From positions 221,582 to 285,581 of the forward strand of contig NZ_AUML01000001.1 in the NCBI RefSeq assembly GCF_000430665.1: a stretch of 64,000 bases of DNA, in the 5' to 3' direction. Positions 37,321 through 45,721 of the stretch are shown here, one piece after another. Below the pieces are notes generated by a model. It did not search any database. It saw nothing but the letters and a program-made list of their open reading frames with translations, and was not told the DNA's origin. Every line of letters begins with the position of its first letter. The stretch's first letter is position 1. A program made the position numbers and the translations under genes. This DNA is from Aquimarina muelleri DSM 19832. Its GTDB lineage: Bacteria; Bacteroidota; Bacteroidia; Flavobacteriales; Flavobacteriaceae.

Positions 37321-37382
37321 AAACACGCATAGTCTCTTTAACAAATTCCAATTCATATTTGTTAAAGAGACTATGCGTGTTT
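37321..37382. terminator. 26-bp perfect hairpin, terminator
   Basis: Bases 37321-37346 are perfectly complementary to 37357-37382, 10-base loop; the stem holds AAACACGCATAG on one side and CTATGCGTGTTT on the other. A short T/A-rich tail follows. The stem is far longer than termination needs. Confidence 0.75.
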
Positions 37383-37383
37383 T

Positions 37384-38208
37384 ACTTTTATGTTTTCTTT
37401 CAAAAAAATACCAATAACAAATCAATAGTCTAGTACAATACTTTAATTTAAGTAAATCTTCTTCTATTGTATTTATTATATTTCCTAACAGTATTTTTCT
37501 TTAGGACATATTGCCGCTTACTGTTGGAGTCTCGTTAGCTTAAATTAAGCTTTTAAAGCTATTAACAATATAACTAAAGCTATCTAACCAGTTTCTATGC
37601 TTCTTTATCAATAAGAATCACTTTTCCTTTATCTAATGTATTCTTAACATGATTATATACTACTTCAGAAACATAAGATGATATTGTAGATAACTATATC
37701 AATCTTTCTTTAATCCACATTGTGGAGTTTAATTTTCCGAAACTTGCTCGAAAACAAAATATATTTTCGGAAGCATACCTTGTGAACTTGCTCCGAGGTT
37801 ATTGATTTTTAAAATACTTCATATACACAATTCTAATATTTATAGAATATCATAAATACATTAAAAAAAGCTTTTCATTTTTTTGTTGTAATTGAAAAAT
37901 TAATCTGGTTAGCTGCATATATTCTAGTTAATACTACTAAAGTAACACTTTCGATTTAAAGAAAGAACCAGAAGAATTTTGAATACGCTAATAGATATTA
38001 CACTTCTACATACTATTATTCGTAATTTTGAAACCAAAATGAGTTTGGTGAATTTATCGAAATAGATATCTTTTTATAATGGAGCTATAAAAGCGTGTTT
38101 TAACATTGTGAAAATTCATTTATACCCTATAGTAAAAAAACAGTTTTATATAAAAAACGAAAAATAAAGCAAAACTTTAAAAAGAGAAAAGCCTTAATAT
38201 ATTAAAAA
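37384..38208. other. 825-base non-coding region before the HPP gene
   Basis: Holds the second intergenic repeat copy (37709-37808). On the minus strand a stop-to-stop fragment at 37595-37693 encodes SEVVYNHVKNTLDKGKVI, coding-like but without a start, possibly the tail of a lost gene. No promoter recognised for the HPP gene. Confidence 0.45.
37709..37808 (+). repeat. 100-nt intergenic repeat, copy 2
   Basis: Direct repeat of 36471-36571. Both share TTGTGGAGTTTAA, TCGAAAACAAAAT and TTGCTCCGAGGTTATTGATT. Part of the central stem differs (TTCCGAAAC...TTTTCGGAAG here), with pairing retained. Confidence 0.8.
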
Positions 38209-38817
38209 ATGAGTAACAGAAAGATTATAACCGAAAAAGCTAAACGTAATTTTAGGATAACCCGCTATGTTATCTACAAAGAAACAGCAATAGATGCGCG
38301 TGAGCAATCCTGGTCATTTTTAGGTGCTTTTATTGGTATTGGTTTGATCGCTTTTATCCAGTCTTATCAGTTTTCACGATTAGAAAACATACTTTTAATA
38401 GGCTCATTTGGAGCTGCTAGCGTTCTTATTTTTGGTGCTATTCAAAGCCCACTTGCACAACCCAGAAATTTTATTGGAGGTCAATTAATCTCAGCAGTAA
38501 TTGGAGTAAGTGTCTTTAAGTTTTTACCTGATATCCTTTGGATAACCGCACCACTTGCGGTAGCTACATCCATTATAGTAATGCAAATGACCCGAACACT
38601 TCATCCACCAGGCGGAGCAACAGCTTTAATAGCTGTTATTGGTACAGAAAAAATTAAATCATTAGGATATTTATATGTAATCTCACCTGTATTTACTGGC
38701 ACATTTATTTTGTTTATTACCGCTATTATGTTTAATAATATGACTAAATATCGTAGTTATCCTACTAATAAAAAATGGACAAGAATTTTTAAAAGTAAGT
38801 CAGCGCAAGATGAGTAA
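38209..38817 (+). CDS. HPP family membrane protein
   Basis: 202 residues, four or five membrane helices, with the family motif LHPPGGATALIAV at about residues 142-154 and PLAQPRNFIGG upstream. HPP proteins are membrane proteins of unsettled function; plant and cyanobacterial members carry nitrite across membranes. The last eight bases overlap the start of the histidine kinase gene, so the two are translationally coupled and probably functionally tied: HPP may be the sensor or transporter partner of the kinase. Confidence 0.85.
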   Translation: MSNRKIITEKAKRNFRITRYVIYKETAIDAREQSWSFLGAFIGIGLIAFIQSYQFSRLENILLIGSFGAASVLIFGAIQSPLAQPRNFIGGQLISAVIGVSVFKFLPDILWITAPLAVATSIIVMQMTRTLHPPGGATALIAVIGTEKIKSLGYLYVISPVFTGTFILFITAIMFNNMTKYRSYPTNKKWTRIFKSKSAQDE

Positions 38818-39889
38818 AACTGAAGAAGCTTTAAAAGAACGCATCAAAGAACTTACTTGTCTCTATGAGATCTCGTCTATCATTGTAAATGCAGATTTCG
38901 AAGAGATGGAAGGAACACTGCGGGCTATAGCATTGAGCTTAAAAAAAGGATTTCAATTTCCAGAAACTACCGAAATTGCTATTGAGACTCCCATCAACTC
39001 TTATGAAACAGGAGCAATTAATAAATCGAATTATCTGACTTCAGACATCATTATTTTTAATAAAGTAGGAGGTTGCATCATAGCATCACACAATGATGTT
39101 AAACCTAAGTTTCTTAAAGAAGAACAACCTCTATTAGATAACGTAGCTATGAAATTGGGTAATTTATTAGAACGTATCGAAATTCAGAAAAATGAAACGT
39201 CTCTCAAAAGACAAATGGAGCGTGCTGATCGTTTAGGCATTTTAGGAGAGTTAACTGCTGGTATCGCTCATGAACTTAATACACCTCTTGCTAATATTTT
39301 GGGATTTGCTGAGTTATTGAGAGATGATCTAAAAGAAAACAAGAGAGTCTCAGAAGATCTAGACAAAATCATTCACAATGCAATATTTTCAAGAGAAGTA
39401 GTAAAAAAATTAATGTTCTTTGCTTGTGAGATGCCACAAAAAATGCAACAAGTAAATATTGTACCGAGCATTAAAAACGCAATAGCATTACTAGATGCCT
39501 CTTTCAAGAAAGCAGAAGTTAAATACATTGTTAAAATTGAAGATGAAGAACTTTTGTTACGTGCAGATAATATTCAATTGACACAAATTATTTTCAATTT
39601 GATTATTAACGCCATTTATTTTTCTCCAAAAAATGGATTGGTTACAATTGAAGCATTTCAGACAAGGAAACATATTATTTTGAAAATTTCTGACGAAGGA
39701 ACAGGGCTAACTGAAGAATCATTAGACAAAGTATTTCAACCTTTCTTCACTACAAAACCTACAGGAGATGGTTCTGGACTTGGCTTGAGTGTTGTACACG
39801 GTATTGTTGCCAGTCATAACGGAACTATCGTTGCTGAAAATAACACAAAAAAAGGGGCAACTTTTACGGTAAAACTCTTAAAATCATAA
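38810..39889 (+). CDS. Sensor histidine kinase (NtrB-like, soluble)
   Basis: 359 residues without membrane helices. N-terminal GAF-like sensor region (about 1-125); HisKA with His154 in GELTAGIAHELNTPLANI; ATPase domain with N box FNLIINAIYFSP, G1 DEGTGLTEE and G2 GDGSGLGLSV. Upstream overlap with HPP and a five-base gap to the NtrC-type regulator make a three-gene operon. Since the kinase is soluble, its signal is cytosolic or passed on by HPP (inference). Confidence 0.92.
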   Translation: MSKTEEALKERIKELTCLYEISSIIVNADFEEMEGTLRAIALSLKKGFQFPETTEIAIETPINSYETGAINKSNYLTSDIIIFNKVGGCIIASHNDVKPKFLKEEQPLLDNVAMKLGNLLERIEIQKNETSLKRQMERADRLGILGELTAGIAHELNTPLANILGFAELLRDDLKENKRVSEDLDKIIHNAIFSREVVKKLMFFACEMPQKMQQVNIVPSIKNAIALLDASFKKAEVKYIVKIEDEELLLRADNIQLTQIIFNLIINAIYFSPKNGLVTIEAFQTRKHIILKISDEGTGLTEESLDKVFQPFFTTKPTGDGSGLGLSVVHGIVASHNGTIVAENNTKKGATFTVKLLKS

Positions 39890-39894
39890 ATAAA

Positions 39895-41247
39895 ATGAAA
39901 TTAAAGAAAGAAAACATACTTATCGTAGATGACGATATCAATATATTAGAACTATTACAAAGACACTTACAATCTTGGAACTACCATACATACAAAGCGA
40001 TTTCAGTAAAAGAAGCAGTAACAATTCTACGAGATACCCATATAGATTTACTCATTACTGATTTGAAAATGCCTGAAATCGGAGGTTTTGAACTTATTAA
40101 GTTTGTTTCAGAACATTACCCTAAACTCCCTAAACTTGTTGTTACTGGCTATCCCTCAGTGCAGGAATCACTCACAGCGATTAAATCTGGGGTGGTAGAA
40201 TACCTCACAAAACCATTTACAAAAGATGAATTAAGAGCTGCTATTGACAAATCTTTTACAGAGAAAACAAAAGGTGAGTCCTCTGAAATTCATGCTGAAC
40301 GAAATGGAGGTATGAAAGATGAAATCAAGAAAGATAATGTTTATGGAGAAATTATAGGGAAATCAGAAAAAATTAATAATATAATTCAAACCATCGAACG
40401 TGTAAAGGATAACAAAGCTACAATCTTTGTGAGAGGCGAAAGTGGTACAGGGAAAGAACTTGTAGCCCGTGCCATTCATTATCAAGGTAAATTCTCGAGA
40501 GCGCCATTTATCGCAGTAAACTGTGGTGGGATTCCAGAAAACCTTTTGGAATCTGAACTATTTGGTTATACAAAAGGTGCTTTTACAGGAGCGGATAAGG
40601 AACGAGATGGTTTTTTTCAAGCAGCTAACGGTGGTACTATTTTTCTTGATGAAATAGGTAATGCCTCTACTTCGGTTCAATCTAGGTTATTACGAGTACT
40701 TCAAGAAAAAGAAGTTGTAAAAGTAGGTGCTCAGAAAGCAGAGAAAATAGATGTGCGAATTATCGCTGCGACTAATAGCGACTTGAAGGAAATGATTAAA
40801 AAAGGAACCTTTAGAGAAGATCTGTTTTATAGACTTACAGTAGTAGAAATAATTGTTGCTCCACTACGAGACCGCAAAGAAGATATATCATTGTTGGTAG
40901 ATAAATTTCTCTTTAAATATGGTATAGAATACAAAGATCGATTTGTAAAAATAAGCCCCGAAACTTTGTCTGTTTTACTACGTTATGATTGGCCAGGAAA
41001 TATTCGGGAACTGGAAAATGTTATCCAGCGTGCTGTTATTATGTGCGACAAAGTTATCAAGATTGAACATCTGCCCGACTCATTAAAATTCAATATTGAG
41101 TTTCCAAAAGATAAACTACTCCCACTTAAGGAAATTGAGAAACGTTACATACAAAAAGTACTCAATGCTACGGATAACAATAAAACCAAAGCTGCCGAAA
41201 TTTTGGGTATTGATCGCAAAACAATACGACAAAAACTTTTAGAATAA
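39895..41247 (+). CDS. NtrC-family sigma-54 response regulator
   Basis: 450 residues. Receiver (1-120) with acidic pair VDDD and phospho-acceptor Asp56 in TDLKMP. AAA+ domain with Walker A GESGTGKE (about 181-188) and the sigma-54 contact loop GAFTGA (228-233). C-terminal Fis-type HTH (TKAAEILGIDRKTIRQKL). All elements needed for activating sigma-54 promoters are intact. A matching sigma-54 promoter lies 137 bases downstream of its stop, making the following genes likely targets. Confidence 0.95.
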   Translation: MKLKKENILIVDDDINILELLQRHLQSWNYHTYKAISVKEAVTILRDTHIDLLITDLKMPEIGGFELIKFVSEHYPKLPKLVVTGYPSVQESLTAIKSGVVEYLTKPFTKDELRAAIDKSFTEKTKGESSEIHAERNGGMKDEIKKDNVYGEIIGKSEKINNIIQTIERVKDNKATIFVRGESGTGKELVARAIHYQGKFSRAPFIAVNCGGIPENLLESELFGYTKGAFTGADKERDGFFQAANGGTIFLDEIGNASTSVQSRLLRVLQEKEVVKVGAQKAEKIDVRIIAATNSDLKEMIKKGTFREDLFYRLTVVEIIVAPLRDRKEDISLLVDKFLFKYGIEYKDRFVKISPETLSVLLRYDWPGNIRELENVIQRAVIMCDKVIKIEHLPDSLKFNIEFPKDKLLPLKEIEKRYIQKVLNATDNNKTKAAEILGIDRKTIRQKLLE

Positions 41248-41321
41248 CCCCTTCTTAAGCGATACGATTCTACCCGATAGGGTAATTTTGTACCAGTAGT
41301 TATTTCTTTTACATATTAGCT

Positions 41322-41363
41322 AAAACCAGAAAGTCCTTGCTCCATAAGGGTTTTCTGGTTTTT
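41322..41363 (+). terminator. Intrinsic terminator after the NtrC-type regulator
   Basis: Stem AAAACCAGAAA (41322-41332) / TTTCTGGTTTT (41352-41362), with an additional inner pairing CCTT/AAGG, then T. It separates the regulator operon from the sigma-54 promoter. Confidence 0.85.
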
Positions 41364-41383
41364 GCGTTTTTTATGGCATCTAG

Positions 41384-41398
41384 TGGCATGCACATTGC
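41384..41398 (+). promoter_or_regulatory. Sigma-54 promoter TGGCAT-N5-TTGC
   Basis: TGGCAT at 41384-41389, five bases, TTGC at 41395-41398: GG and GC have exact 10-bp spacing, matching the -24/-12 consensus TGGCAC-N5-TTGC with one difference. Transcription would start near 41410, 21 bases before the next ATG. No other such match was noticed in the window. Confidence 0.8.
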
Positions 41399-41430
41399 CT
41401 TTAGTATATAAAACATAACAATTATGTATT

Positions 41431-41616
41431 ATGAAATCAAATCCATTCAATATTTGCCCCACTTGTGTTCATGAAAATACTTGTGTACTAACCACCCAAA
41501 AAAGCCAAGTATGGTCGTGTAGCGAATATGACGAAGAAACAGTCACAATTGCGACAAAATTAAAACCTAAATCAATAATGAAAAAAGAACCTAAACCAGA
41601 GATGGCAATATCATAA
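41431..41616 (+). CDS. Small cysteine-rich protein
   Basis: 61 residues. CPTCVHENTCVLTTQKS then WSC gives Cys-x2-Cys-x5-Cys and one further Cys, suggesting a small zinc or redox-metal site; the C-terminus is Lys/Pro-rich. First gene downstream of the sigma-54 promoter. Not recognised as a named family. Confidence 0.65.
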   Translation: MKSNPFNICPTCVHENTCVLTTQKSQVWSCSEYDEETVTIATKLKPKSIMKKEPKPEMAIS

Positions 41617-41945
41617 CGAATTAAATGACAAGTATTATGTTTTATCATAAATCATAAAGATAAATACTATAAAATCAAAGTAAAAACAACAGATGATTTT
41701 TTAATATACCTCCAAGAAGGAAATCTTCCTTAAAGATATCTCGAGAATAGGAGAAGTAAACATGACATAATAATTTAAAAATTTAATCAACATGAATTTA
41801 AGTTCAATACTAACCACATTTATTCATAAAAAATCAAAGAGCGAAAGTTCAAAAAGTAACACAAACAATAATGCTTTCGCAAATAAATACCAACAAAGAC
41901 GTATAAGCAATCGTCTTTTTAAATAACGAATTAACAAAAAAAGTA
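41617..41945. other. 329-base region between the cysteine protein and gdhA
   Basis: Contains the possible 44-codon ORF at 41792-41926. An earlier frame ending about 41732 (KVKTTDDFLIYLQEGNLP) looks coding-like but has no normal start codon. No terminator seen, so the sigma-54 transcript may run into gdhA. Confidence 0.4.
41792..41926 (+). CDS. Small hypothetical ORF (44 residues)
   Basis: ATG 41792 to TAA 41924-41926: MNLSSILTTFIHKKSKSESS, then an Asn/Gln/Arg-rich tail. It ends 19 bases before gdhA. Could be a small protein or leader peptide; low certainty. Confidence 0.35.
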   Translation: MNLSSILTTFIHKKSKSESSKSNTNNNAFANKYQQRRISNRLFK

Positions 41946-43250
41946 ATGGCAATAATAACAGTAACCCCAAGTAAATCAGTGAAAAATGTATTGGTAAAAG
42001 GTATGATGGACAATGTGATGGAGCAATTTAATAATGCTGCGGATCATATTAACCTACACCCTAATATTCGTAAAATATTAAGTATTACAAATAATGAGAT
42101 TATTGTACATTTTCCAGTAAAAATGGATAATGGTGAAGTGGAAATTTTTACAGGATATAGAGTACAACATAATAATGCTTTAGGTCCTTATAAAGGCGGT
42201 TTACGTTATCACCCAACGGTAGATATTGATGCCGCAAGAGCACTTGCAATGTGGATGACTTGGAAAACATCTCTTGCTGGTTTGCCTTATGGAGGTGGTA
42301 AAGGGGGGATTCAGCTCGATCCTTCTAAGTACTCAGAAGGAGAATTGGAACGCATTACACGTAGATTTACATTTGCACTCGCTGATAATATTGGCCCAGA
42401 ACATGATATCCCTGCTCCAGATGTAAATACTAATAGTCAAACAATGGCATGGATAGCAGATACTTATATGAGTACACGTCCACCTGCAGAACGTACAGCA
42501 AACCAACATGTAGTAACTGGGAAACCAGAAGGAAGTGGTGGTTTAGAAGGTCGTGATCGAGCGACTGGCTATGGAGTATTCTTGAATATAAAATTCTGGA
42601 TAGAAAATAAAAATGAGACATTACAAGGCAAGAAATTTATTGTTCAAGGATTTGGAAATGTAGGATATTGGGCAGCACATTTCTTAGAAGAACAAGGGGC
42701 AAAATTAGTAGCTGTACAAGATGCCTTTGGAAGCCTTGAAAACCAAAATGGTATAAAAGTAGAAGATCTTTTCAACTATAGTAAAGCCAAAAAAGGTAGT
42801 ATCGTTGATTTTCCAGAAGCTTCTCCTTTAGATACAGAAAGTTTTTTTACTACTGAATGTGACATCTGTATTCCGGCAGCGTTAGGAAACCAGATTACCA
42901 AAGAAAATGCTTCTACGATTAAAGCAAAACTAATTGCAGAAGGTGCAAACGGCCCAACAAATGTGGAAGGTGAGAAAATTTTATTAGAGCGAGGAATAAC
43001 AATTATACCAGATATCTTATGCAATTCTGGTGGTGTAGTAGGAAGTTATTTTGAATGGCTACAAAACCGTAATGGTGAAATGTGGCAACTTGACGAAGTG
43101 ATAACCAAGCTTGATAAAAAAATGAGAGAGTCTTTCAATAAAGTTTATGAGTATTCAGAAACAGAAGGAATAGGTTTACGTACAGCTGCTTACTGCATTG
43201 CTATCAAACGTATAGAGAAAGCATATGTACAACGAGGAATTTTTCCTTGA
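41946..43250 (+). CDS. Glutamate dehydrogenase (Glu/Leu/Phe/Val dehydrogenase family)
   Basis: 434 residues. Interconverts glutamate with 2-oxoglutarate and ammonia. GPYKGGLRYHP and LPYGGGKGGI hold the substrate and catalytic lysines; PAPDVNTNSQTMAWI the catalytic aspartate; FIVQGFGNVGYWAAHF (about 228-243) the dinucleotide loop. Size and motifs fit hexameric NAD-type enzymes of the GudB/RocG group; cofactor choice is not certain. Its place in a probable sigma-54 regulon is notable because such regulons often govern nitrogen metabolism. It overlaps the unlikely extended start of the next gene. Confidence 0.92.
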   Translation: MAIITVTPSKSVKNVLVKGMMDNVMEQFNNAADHINLHPNIRKILSITNNEIIVHFPVKMDNGEVEIFTGYRVQHNNALGPYKGGLRYHPTVDIDAARALAMWMTWKTSLAGLPYGGGKGGIQLDPSKYSEGELERITRRFTFALADNIGPEHDIPAPDVNTNSQTMAWIADTYMSTRPPAERTANQHVVTGKPEGSGGLEGRDRATGYGVFLNIKFWIENKNETLQGKKFIVQGFGNVGYWAAHFLEEQGAKLVAVQDAFGSLENQNGIKVEDLFNYSKAKKGSIVDFPEASPLDTESFFTTECDICIPAALGNQITKENASTIKAKLIAEGANGPTNVEGEKILLERGITIIPDILCNSGGVVGSYFEWLQNRNGEMWQLDEVITKLDKKMRESFNKVYEYSETEGIGLRTAAYCIAIKRIEKAYVQRGIFP

Positions 43251-43279
43251 TTATATATTCAATAATAAAAAGAAAAAAC

Positions 43280-43699
43280 ATGAAGTATGGAAATTTAATC
43301 TTAGAGAAAAAAGAGTATGTGTTTCTAAAACGCATACTTAATATCTCAGGGTATGTAGAAGATTTGAAAATACAAGAATCACTACTTCGTTTGAGTAATG
43401 AACTTAAAAATGCTCAAATTGTAGATGACTGTGATATGCCAAAAGACATTATACGCTTTAATAGTGAGATAATGGTTCGTTCAGAAAATGGATGGATAAA
43501 AACGTTACAAGTTGTTACTCCAGTAGAGAAAGATGCAAAGCGAGATAAAATATCAATACTCACTCCTATGGGAGCAGCTCTATTTGGGTATTCACAAGGA
43601 GATACAGTAATTTGGGATTTTCCTTCCGGAACACAACAGCTTGAAATAGTAAAGGTTACCCAAGACAAAAGTCTCACAAAAATTGAAGTACCTATTTAA
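43280..43699 (+). CDS. GreA/GreB C-terminal domain protein (Rnk-like)
   Basis: 139 residues from the ATG at 43280; the open frame extends to 43247 but overlaps gdhA without homology. The C-terminal half (ISILTPMGAALFGYSQGDTV, WDFPSGTQQLEIVKV) is the FKBP-like domain of GreA/GreB, as in Rnk, while the N-terminal part is too short for a Gre coiled coil that reaches the polymerase active site. It probably binds RNA polymerase in the secondary channel and modulates stress transcription. Confidence 0.8.
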   Translation: MKYGNLILEKKEYVFLKRILNISGYVEDLKIQESLLRLSNELKNAQIVDDCDMPKDIIRFNSEIMVRSENGWIKTLQVVTPVEKDAKRDKISILTPMGAALFGYSQGDTVIWDFPSGTQQLEIVKVTQDKSLTKIEVPI

Positions 43700-43711
43700 A
43701 AATCATTGGAA

Positions 43712-44134
43712 ATGGAAGCTATAACGACACAAATTTATAATCACGATACAGACATAGATGTTACACATAAAATAAACACCATAGAGCTAGACAACTGGAT
43801 CAATCACTTAAAGTATATTAAAAATGAGTTAGCAAACCTTATTGGTTTATGTGGAGATGATTTAAGTAATAAACTTGATACTGAAAATGTTCTTTTAAAA
43901 TTTCAAAAGAAAGAAGATGAGAACGACAATCTACTTAACGCACTTCATAAATATATGAGTTCAAGAAGAAATATTGTGGAATGCGAAGATACAGAATGTG
44001 ATATGATCTTTATTACAGAACACGAAAGCTATAGAAGAAGTTATCTCTATCATTTGGATAAATACAGACGGCTAAAAGATGAATTTTTTAGCAAGGTACA
44101 AGGTAAATTTACTTTGCTGAATATGAAGCCTTAA
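43712..44134 (+). CDS. Hypothetical helical protein, paralogue 1
   Basis: 140 residues from ATG 43712 (a TTG two codons upstream is possible). Almost wholly helical with coiled-coil heptads: IELDNWINHLKYIKNELANL and HESYRRSYLYHLDKYRRLKD. Same layout as the following protein (helix with hydrophobic-W-I start, variable middle, Y/R/K-rich helix with a central E-H-E element), so the two are diverged paralogues. No named family. They sit between Rnk-like and UspA genes. Confidence 0.65.
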   Translation: MEAITTQIYNHDTDIDVTHKINTIELDNWINHLKYIKNELANLIGLCGDDLSNKLDTENVLLKFQKKEDENDNLLNALHKYMSSRRNIVECEDTECDMIFITEHESYRRSYLYHLDKYRRLKDEFFSKVQGKFTLLNMKP

Positions 44135-44152
44135 GAATAAATATATTATCTA

Positions 44153-44542
44153 TTGGAAACTGATTTGCCATATAAAATTGATACCCAAAGGAGGTTGTGT
44201 ATCAAAAAAGATCTTATTGAATTGAGTCAATGGATCGATATGCTCTCAACAATTAATGATGAATTAGATTTATTAAAGATAATTGAAAAGCAGTTATTAA
44301 AAACTAGTCGTATTGAAGCTAATCTTCAAGCATTACGTAGAAAAAATACATTGATTATGGGTGTGCTTTGTAAATACGAACAAGAACTTAATAAGGAATA
44401 TGAATATGGGAAAAGAGAATACGATATTATCCGGGCAAAAGAGCACGAAAAAAAACGTGATATCTATTCCGTATTAATTCAAGAATTCTTTCAACTCAAA
44501 AAAATGATTTACCATAACCTATCAAAATATCAACGAGGATAA
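44153..44542 (+). CDS. Hypothetical helical protein, paralogue 2
   Basis: 129 residues from TTG 44153. LIELSQWIDMLSTINDELDL corresponds to the first helix of the upstream protein, and AKEHEKKRDIYSVLIQEFFQ to its last. Coiled-coil, soluble. Eleven bases before the UspA gene. Perhaps an oligomeric or hetero-oligomeric partner of paralogue 1. Confidence 0.62.
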   Translation: METDLPYKIDTQRRLCIKKDLIELSQWIDMLSTINDELDLLKIIEKQLLKTSRIEANLQALRRKNTLIMGVLCKYEQELNKEYEYGKREYDIIRAKEHEKKRDIYSVLIQEFFQLKKMIYHNLSKYQRG

Positions 44543-44553
44543 AATCAAAAAAG

Positions 44554-45396
44554 ATGAAAAATATTTTAATCCCTATAGATCTTAAATTTAATAGTTATGA
44601 TGCTATTGACTATGCTGCTAATTTTTTTAAACACAAGAAATGTCATTTTTACTTTCTAAACACCTTTACCTATGATATTAAGGACTTAAATGCTATAAAC
44701 CTACTACAGGCAGATGATGATTGGTATGAAAAACCTAAGCAAGATTCAAAAAAAAGTTTGGAACGTGCTATACAAAAATATGTACTCAACAATATGAATA
44801 AAGAACATCGCTTTAGTGCCATTTCAGAATGCGCAGACCTAGTTGAGAGCATGAAAAAAACTATCAAAGAAATGGATATCGATTTAGTCATCATTGCAAG
44901 AAAAAAGCAAGTTGACGGAAACTATAAAAGGTATAAAAAAAACACAAAGCGTATTATTGAACAGATCAGAGAATGTCCTGTAATGATTATTCCTTCATCT
45001 ACACATATACAAAAATATCCTGAATTCGTATTGGTTTCAAATTTTAAAGTAGAACTACCAAAAGTTGAACTGGAAAATTGGCTTGAATTAGTAGAAATAG
45101 TCAAAGGCAATGTTAAGATAATGGCTCTTACAGGAAAAGAGCAAATGACACAACTTCAGAAAGCAAATCAAAATCGAGTTCAATGTTTGATTGAAAAAAT
45201 TTCAAAACCCCCTGTTATTGTAGAATATCTAAAAACTACACAAGACCTCAAGAATTTTGCTGAATATAGTTCAGATTATATTATTTGTCTAATGGATAGA
45301 AAGCCTAGTTTTTGGAGAAAATGTGGATTAACTCATTCTCTAATCACTAATTTAGGACCTCTTCAAAACACTCCTTTAATCGCATTACATCGCTAA
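44554..45396 (+). CDS. Universal stress protein (UspA family)
   Basis: 280 residues in tandem Usp layout. The first domain (1-150) is clear: MKNILIPIDLKFNSYDAIDYA, MDIDLVIIARKK, then RIIEQIRECPVMIIPS. The ATP-binding glycine motif G-x2-G-x9-G-S/T is degraded, so nucleotide binding is doubtful. The second domain (150-280) is diverged. Common in Bacteroidota stress islands next to HPP, Rnk and Crp/Fnr genes. Confidence 0.8.
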   Translation: MKNILIPIDLKFNSYDAIDYAANFFKHKKCHFYFLNTFTYDIKDLNAINLLQADDDWYEKPKQDSKKSLERAIQKYVLNNMNKEHRFSAISECADLVESMKKTIKEMDIDLVIIARKKQVDGNYKRYKKNTKRIIEQIRECPVMIIPSSTHIQKYPEFVLVSNFKVELPKVELENWLELVEIVKGNVKIMALTGKEQMTQLQKANQNRVQCLIEKISKPPVIVEYLKTTQDLKNFAEYSSDYIICLMDRKPSFWRKCGLTHSLITNLGPLQNTPLIALHR

Positions 45397-45409
45397 AACT
45401 ATAAAAAAA

Positions 45410-45505
45410 ATGAGTAATCATAAATTTAATATGTACATAGCTATAATTGGAATAGCAATTATTGGATTATTAAACTGGTTAGTCCCTGCACCTATTTTTC
45501 AATAA
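45410..45505 (+). CDS. Tiny membrane protein (31 residues)
   Basis: ATG 45410, 13 bases after the UspA stop. A single hydrophobic helix, MYIAIIGIAIIGLLNWLVPA, preceded by a short polar start. Coding-like and in operon position. Probably a small membrane peptide regulating a neighbour (inference). Confidence 0.5.
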   Translation: MSNHKFNMYIAIIGIAIIGLLNWLVPAPIFQ

Positions 45506-45662
45506 CAATAAATTTAGTTTGCTAACTTTATTCAGAAATTTTTTATATTTAAAAACTTATAATGATACTCCATCGCTATTATCACAACAGACAATATAAG
45601 TTTCTCCACCTACTCACAAAAATATTTGCGAATTTTCTATTCAGTTTGTATTTACTAAATTA

Positions 45663-45676
45663 GTTGTTTAAACAAC
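45663..45676. promoter_or_regulatory. Perfect 14-bp palindrome upstream of the Crp/Fnr gene
   Basis: GTTGTTTAAACAAC, 45 bases before the start codon, in a region otherwise without features. Possible operator. Confidence 0.4.
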
Positions 45677-45721
45677 ATAAATAATCTTATACAAGTTCAT
45701 TGTAAATATTATAACAAACCT

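Noticed and set aside
37595..37693. Minus-strand fragment encoding YVSEVVYNHVKNTLDKGKVI
   Set aside because: Coding-like but bounded by stops at both ends with no start codon; at most a relic, so not listed as a gene.
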